DNA from: Hemibagrus wyckioides
Lineage: Eukaryota; Chordata; Actinopteri; Siluriformes; Bagridae
NCBI RefSeq assembly: GCF_019097595.1
Contig: NC_080710.1
Location: 13,600,280 to 13,664,279, forward strand
Reading direction: 5' to 3'
Length of the DNA: 64,000 bases
In this document: piece by piece, positions 62,701 through 64,000 of the stretch
Layout of the letters: each line of letters begins with the position of its first letter
Numbering within the stretch: the first letter of the stretch is position 1
Notes under the pieces: model-generated
What the model was told of the DNA's origin: nothing
What the model saw: the letters and a program-made list of their open reading frames with translations, nothing else
Database searches by the model: none
Program-made: the position numbers and the translations under genes

Positions 62701-63044
62701 CCCGTGTGATCCGATCCAACAGACGAGCTACTGTTGCTCTAATTACTACAGAAATTAATGCTGGTTCTAATTGACAGGTGTCGGAATACACAGTACATGA
62801 TGGGTCAGAGCTGTTTTGACAGCAAAATGGGGACCAACACAATATTAGGCAGGTGGTCATAATGTTATGCCTGGTCTGTTTATAATGACAATGACATCAT
62901 ATAGAATAACATAATACTAAGTATTACCTTCCATCCAGATCCTGCATACTGGACCGCACACCGTTTTTCTGCTCACAGATGTTGTCCAGCAGCTTCATGA
63001 GCTGTTCTTTATGAGAAAACACTGCTTCTTCCAGAAACAAAAAA
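54620..63044 (-). CDS. trim33l: TRIM33-like (TIF1 family) protein, C-terminal ~998 codons
   Basis: Thirteen exons: 63044-62928, 60122-60011, 59656-59513, 59351-59240, 59042-57490, 57382-57319, 57207-57177, 57091-56971, 56756-56557, 56333-56231, 56080-56012, 55905-55771 and 54853-54620; phases agree throughout. TIF1 proteins are chromatin-binding co-repressors and ubiquitin ligases. The first four exons encode the coiled coil after the B-boxes (FLEEAVFSHKEQLMKLLDN, the TIF1 entry to this region). A 1.55-kb exon encodes a Ser/Thr/Pro/Gln-rich middle. LLVSLDRLPI could be an HP1-binding box. A full C4HC3 PHD finger follows (CAVC...CAEC...FHTSCHVPP...WVCSMC). Then comes a bromodomain-like region: RRCEQLLLTLMCEEHS, CVEFSLIIGRL, ALFHNLSLNPK. 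It is diverged and lacks the usual PVPxxYY loop. The RING and B-boxes were not found between 63045 and 64000. The donor at 57489 (AAG|gttata) is weak. Confidence 0.82.
54957..55196. mobile_element. Tc1 family A MITE, 240 bp, in a trim33-like intron
   Basis: Inverted ends: tacaccaaccaggcatgaca, ttatgaccacctga on the left and gctcataatgttatgcctga, tcagagta on the right. The inside is two end regions of family A joined with the transposase centre deleted. It lies between the last two coding exons of the trim33-like gene. Confidence 0.8.
59719..59771. repeat. CT/CA compound microsatellite
   Basis: (CT)n passing directly into (CA)n, about 60 bp upstream of a trim33-like exon on the minus strand. 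Confidence 0.92.
60869..60874 (-). terminator. poly(A) signal of the LTR antisense gene
   Basis: AATAAA on the minus strand, 20 nt after the TGA at 60895-60897. Confidence 0.6.
60895..61766 (-). CDS. two-exon antisense gene inside the LTR, 181 aa, unknown family
   Basis: Minus strand. Exon 1 carries the ATG at 61766 and one further base before a consensus donor (ATGT|gtaagtac) at 61762. A 326-bp intron ends in attatttttcctag, and exon 2 runs 61436-60895 in the correct phase with no stop for 181 codons. I recognise no family. The N-terminus (MSQSARRAIFRRSPRGALRR) is strongly basic, then a short possibly helical stretch (CLAIELTGFLEHLSES). The middle has repeated Gln-Thr motifs (DQSTQF, CDQSTQTF, SQGIQTEDF). 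The acidic Ser/Pro-rich C-terminus includes SPDYSPPTSPTDYSPTSPQ, like RNA polymerase II CTD heptads. No signal peptide or membrane segment. It runs in the same direction as the host trim33-like gene. It could be a functional element gene, a co-opted one, or a fortuitous frame; the joined splice and poly(A) signals argue against chance. Confidence 0.6.
61933..62204 (+). promoter_or_regulatory. LTR core promoter and R region
   Basis: A full CRE (TGACGTCA, 61933-61940), a perfect 18-bp GC palindrome AGGCGCCCCGGGGCGCCT (62098-62115), then TATAAG at 62120 and AATAAA at 62199. Transcription would start near 62145-62155. A second TATAAGTA lies at 61859, close to the start of the antisense gene, so the 61.8-62.1 kb segment may drive both directions. 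Confidence 0.55.
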
Positions 63045-64000
63045 CTGACAAATAGACAAAAAAAGTAGCAGCAATGGATGTGCTAGAGATCAGGCATGCC
63101 ATACCACAAACCATCAAAGAGGATTTTAAAGAAACTTGCAGTCACAGCTGGCCACAAAAAAACATCAACAGACCACAACAAGAAAAAAACATGCTTAAAT
63201 GTCCTAAATGCCCTTTTCCACTTCTGTGAAAATCTCAAACCTTTTTTCCATGGAATCTTGAATCACTCAGAATCATCATATCTAATAGCCTGAAAATTTT
63301 AAAACTTTATTACACAAATCTGTCACTTCTTTTAGCAAACAGGACTACGGCCATAGTTTTCATGGACTGGACCTTTCTGACTCACTCTGTATGTCTTACA
63401 GCTGTTGAGACTTGGTAAGCTAGAGGGGAAATCAGCCAGAATTATGAGTCAAAAACTGACGTGTTTTTAAAACAAAAGAGTTTTTAGTGATAGTCTTTCT
63501 TGCAGATAACCTCACATAAGCTTCAAGTGGTGGTTTATGAGCATCTCAGACAGAAAGAAATGAAGTGTCCTCGCAAACCCTTTATTGACCTTTTTGGTGT
63601 GGTTTATGACTTGATAGGAAAGGACATACATTAGATGTTAGGTTACAGAAAAGTTCTTACACCATCTAATCATGAAATTTCAGTTCTGGGGCCATACTAC
63701 ATGTGAATATAAGGCCACCTGACTGGCACTGCAGCTGAACTCTGTATCTTGCATTTGGTAAGACCTATAAGATGGCTTGATCATGGTCAATGACAGATAA
63801 TCATATACAATCATATATTATATATTGATATATTTCATAATACCTTTTCCTCACCCCTTTCCAGTATGATCTGCAGGGTCTCATGACTAGGGGATCCTGC
63901 AGACTTTATGTGAATGTGATCTTTGTGTCAAGGTTTCTCCAGCAGGTATTATTTATTTTATTATTGAATAATTTCACCAATTCCCATATTCCCCTATAAC
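63045..64000. other. trim33-like upstream intron, right edge
   Basis: Expected to be intron between the B-box exons and the coiled-coil exon. No CxxH/CxxC B-box pattern was found on the minus strand. Two plus-strand blocks near 63507-63634 and 63866-63929 have splice-like borders but no family resemblance. Confidence 0.4.

Larger units (their letters stand above)
60523..62882 (+). mobile_element. Tc1 family A deletion copy, split by an LTR insertion
   Basis: Left terminal repeat at 60523-60553 (tacatcgatcaggcataaca) and right one ending at 62882 (aggtggtcataatgttatgc). Between 62358 and 62775 is the start of a transposase-like frame: MAKSKDLSEFDKDQ, GCSRSAVISIYQKWSKEG, RRLARVIRSNRRATV (helix-turn-helix region). 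It has an early stop after QTVMAR and then a deletion that jumps to the 3' end. The 1.8-kb insertion at 60554-62357 lies just inside the left terminus. Without the insertion the copy is about 550 bp. Confidence 0.82.

Noticed and set aside
63507..63929. Two plus-strand blocks with splice-like borders (after cttgcag and after ccctttccag)
   Set aside because: No family resemblance and opposite to the trim33-like gene; likely chance in intron DNA.

Overview
This window is vertebrate nuclear DNA, almost certainly from a ray-finned (teleost) fish. Five protein-coding genes have introns bounded by GT-AG, the protein sequences are those of vertebrate families, the intergenic DNA is AT-rich, and the repeats are typical of fish: several Tc1/mariner families, tRNA-derived SINE copies, long GATA/GACA arrays and many dinucleotide tracts. 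No bacterial-type operon, CRISPR array, tRNA or rRNA gene was seen. Exons below were assembled by hand from reading frame, splice signals and family similarity; phases agree at every junction.

Layout. 1-4,917: first coding exon and part of intron 1 of a natriuretic peptide receptor A gene (npr1, minus); the rest of the gene lies off the left edge. 4,918-16,263: repeat-rich DNA with no convincing gene. 16,264-19,060: a small CHTOP-like gene (minus) with few Arg-Gly motifs. 21,370-28,900: a complete smad4 gene (plus, 11 coding exons, 574 aa). 30,279-32,963: a dead Tc1 transposon with another element inserted in it, then a MITE. 33,560-42,038: complete syt11 (plus, 4 coding exons, 457 aa). 42,039-53,103: probable syt11 3' UTR followed by transposon debris. 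53,104-54,026: rergl-like small GTPase (minus, 4 exons, 204 aa). 54,533-63,044: most of a TRIM33-like/TIF1 gene (minus, 13 exons seen; the RING and B-boxes lie upstream and were not found).

NPR1, CHTOP and SYT11 are neighbours at human 1q21-q22, so this is a conserved block, but SMAD4 is on human chromosome 18. SMAD4 and TRIM33 (TIF1-gamma) are known functional partners in TGF-beta signalling, and both families occur here.

The most unusual item is in a TRIM33-like intron. A 1.8-kb insertion with TG...CA ends and a 4-bp CACT target duplication splits a Tc1-derived element. Its plus strand has the TATA box and AATAAA order of a retroviral-type solo LTR. Its minus strand carries what looks like a complete compact two-exon gene: ATG, consensus donor, 326-bp intron, acceptor, 181 open codons and AATAAA 20 nt after the stop. 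The predicted protein has RNA polymerase II CTD-like YSPTSP motifs and LC8-like TQT motifs. I recognise no family for it.
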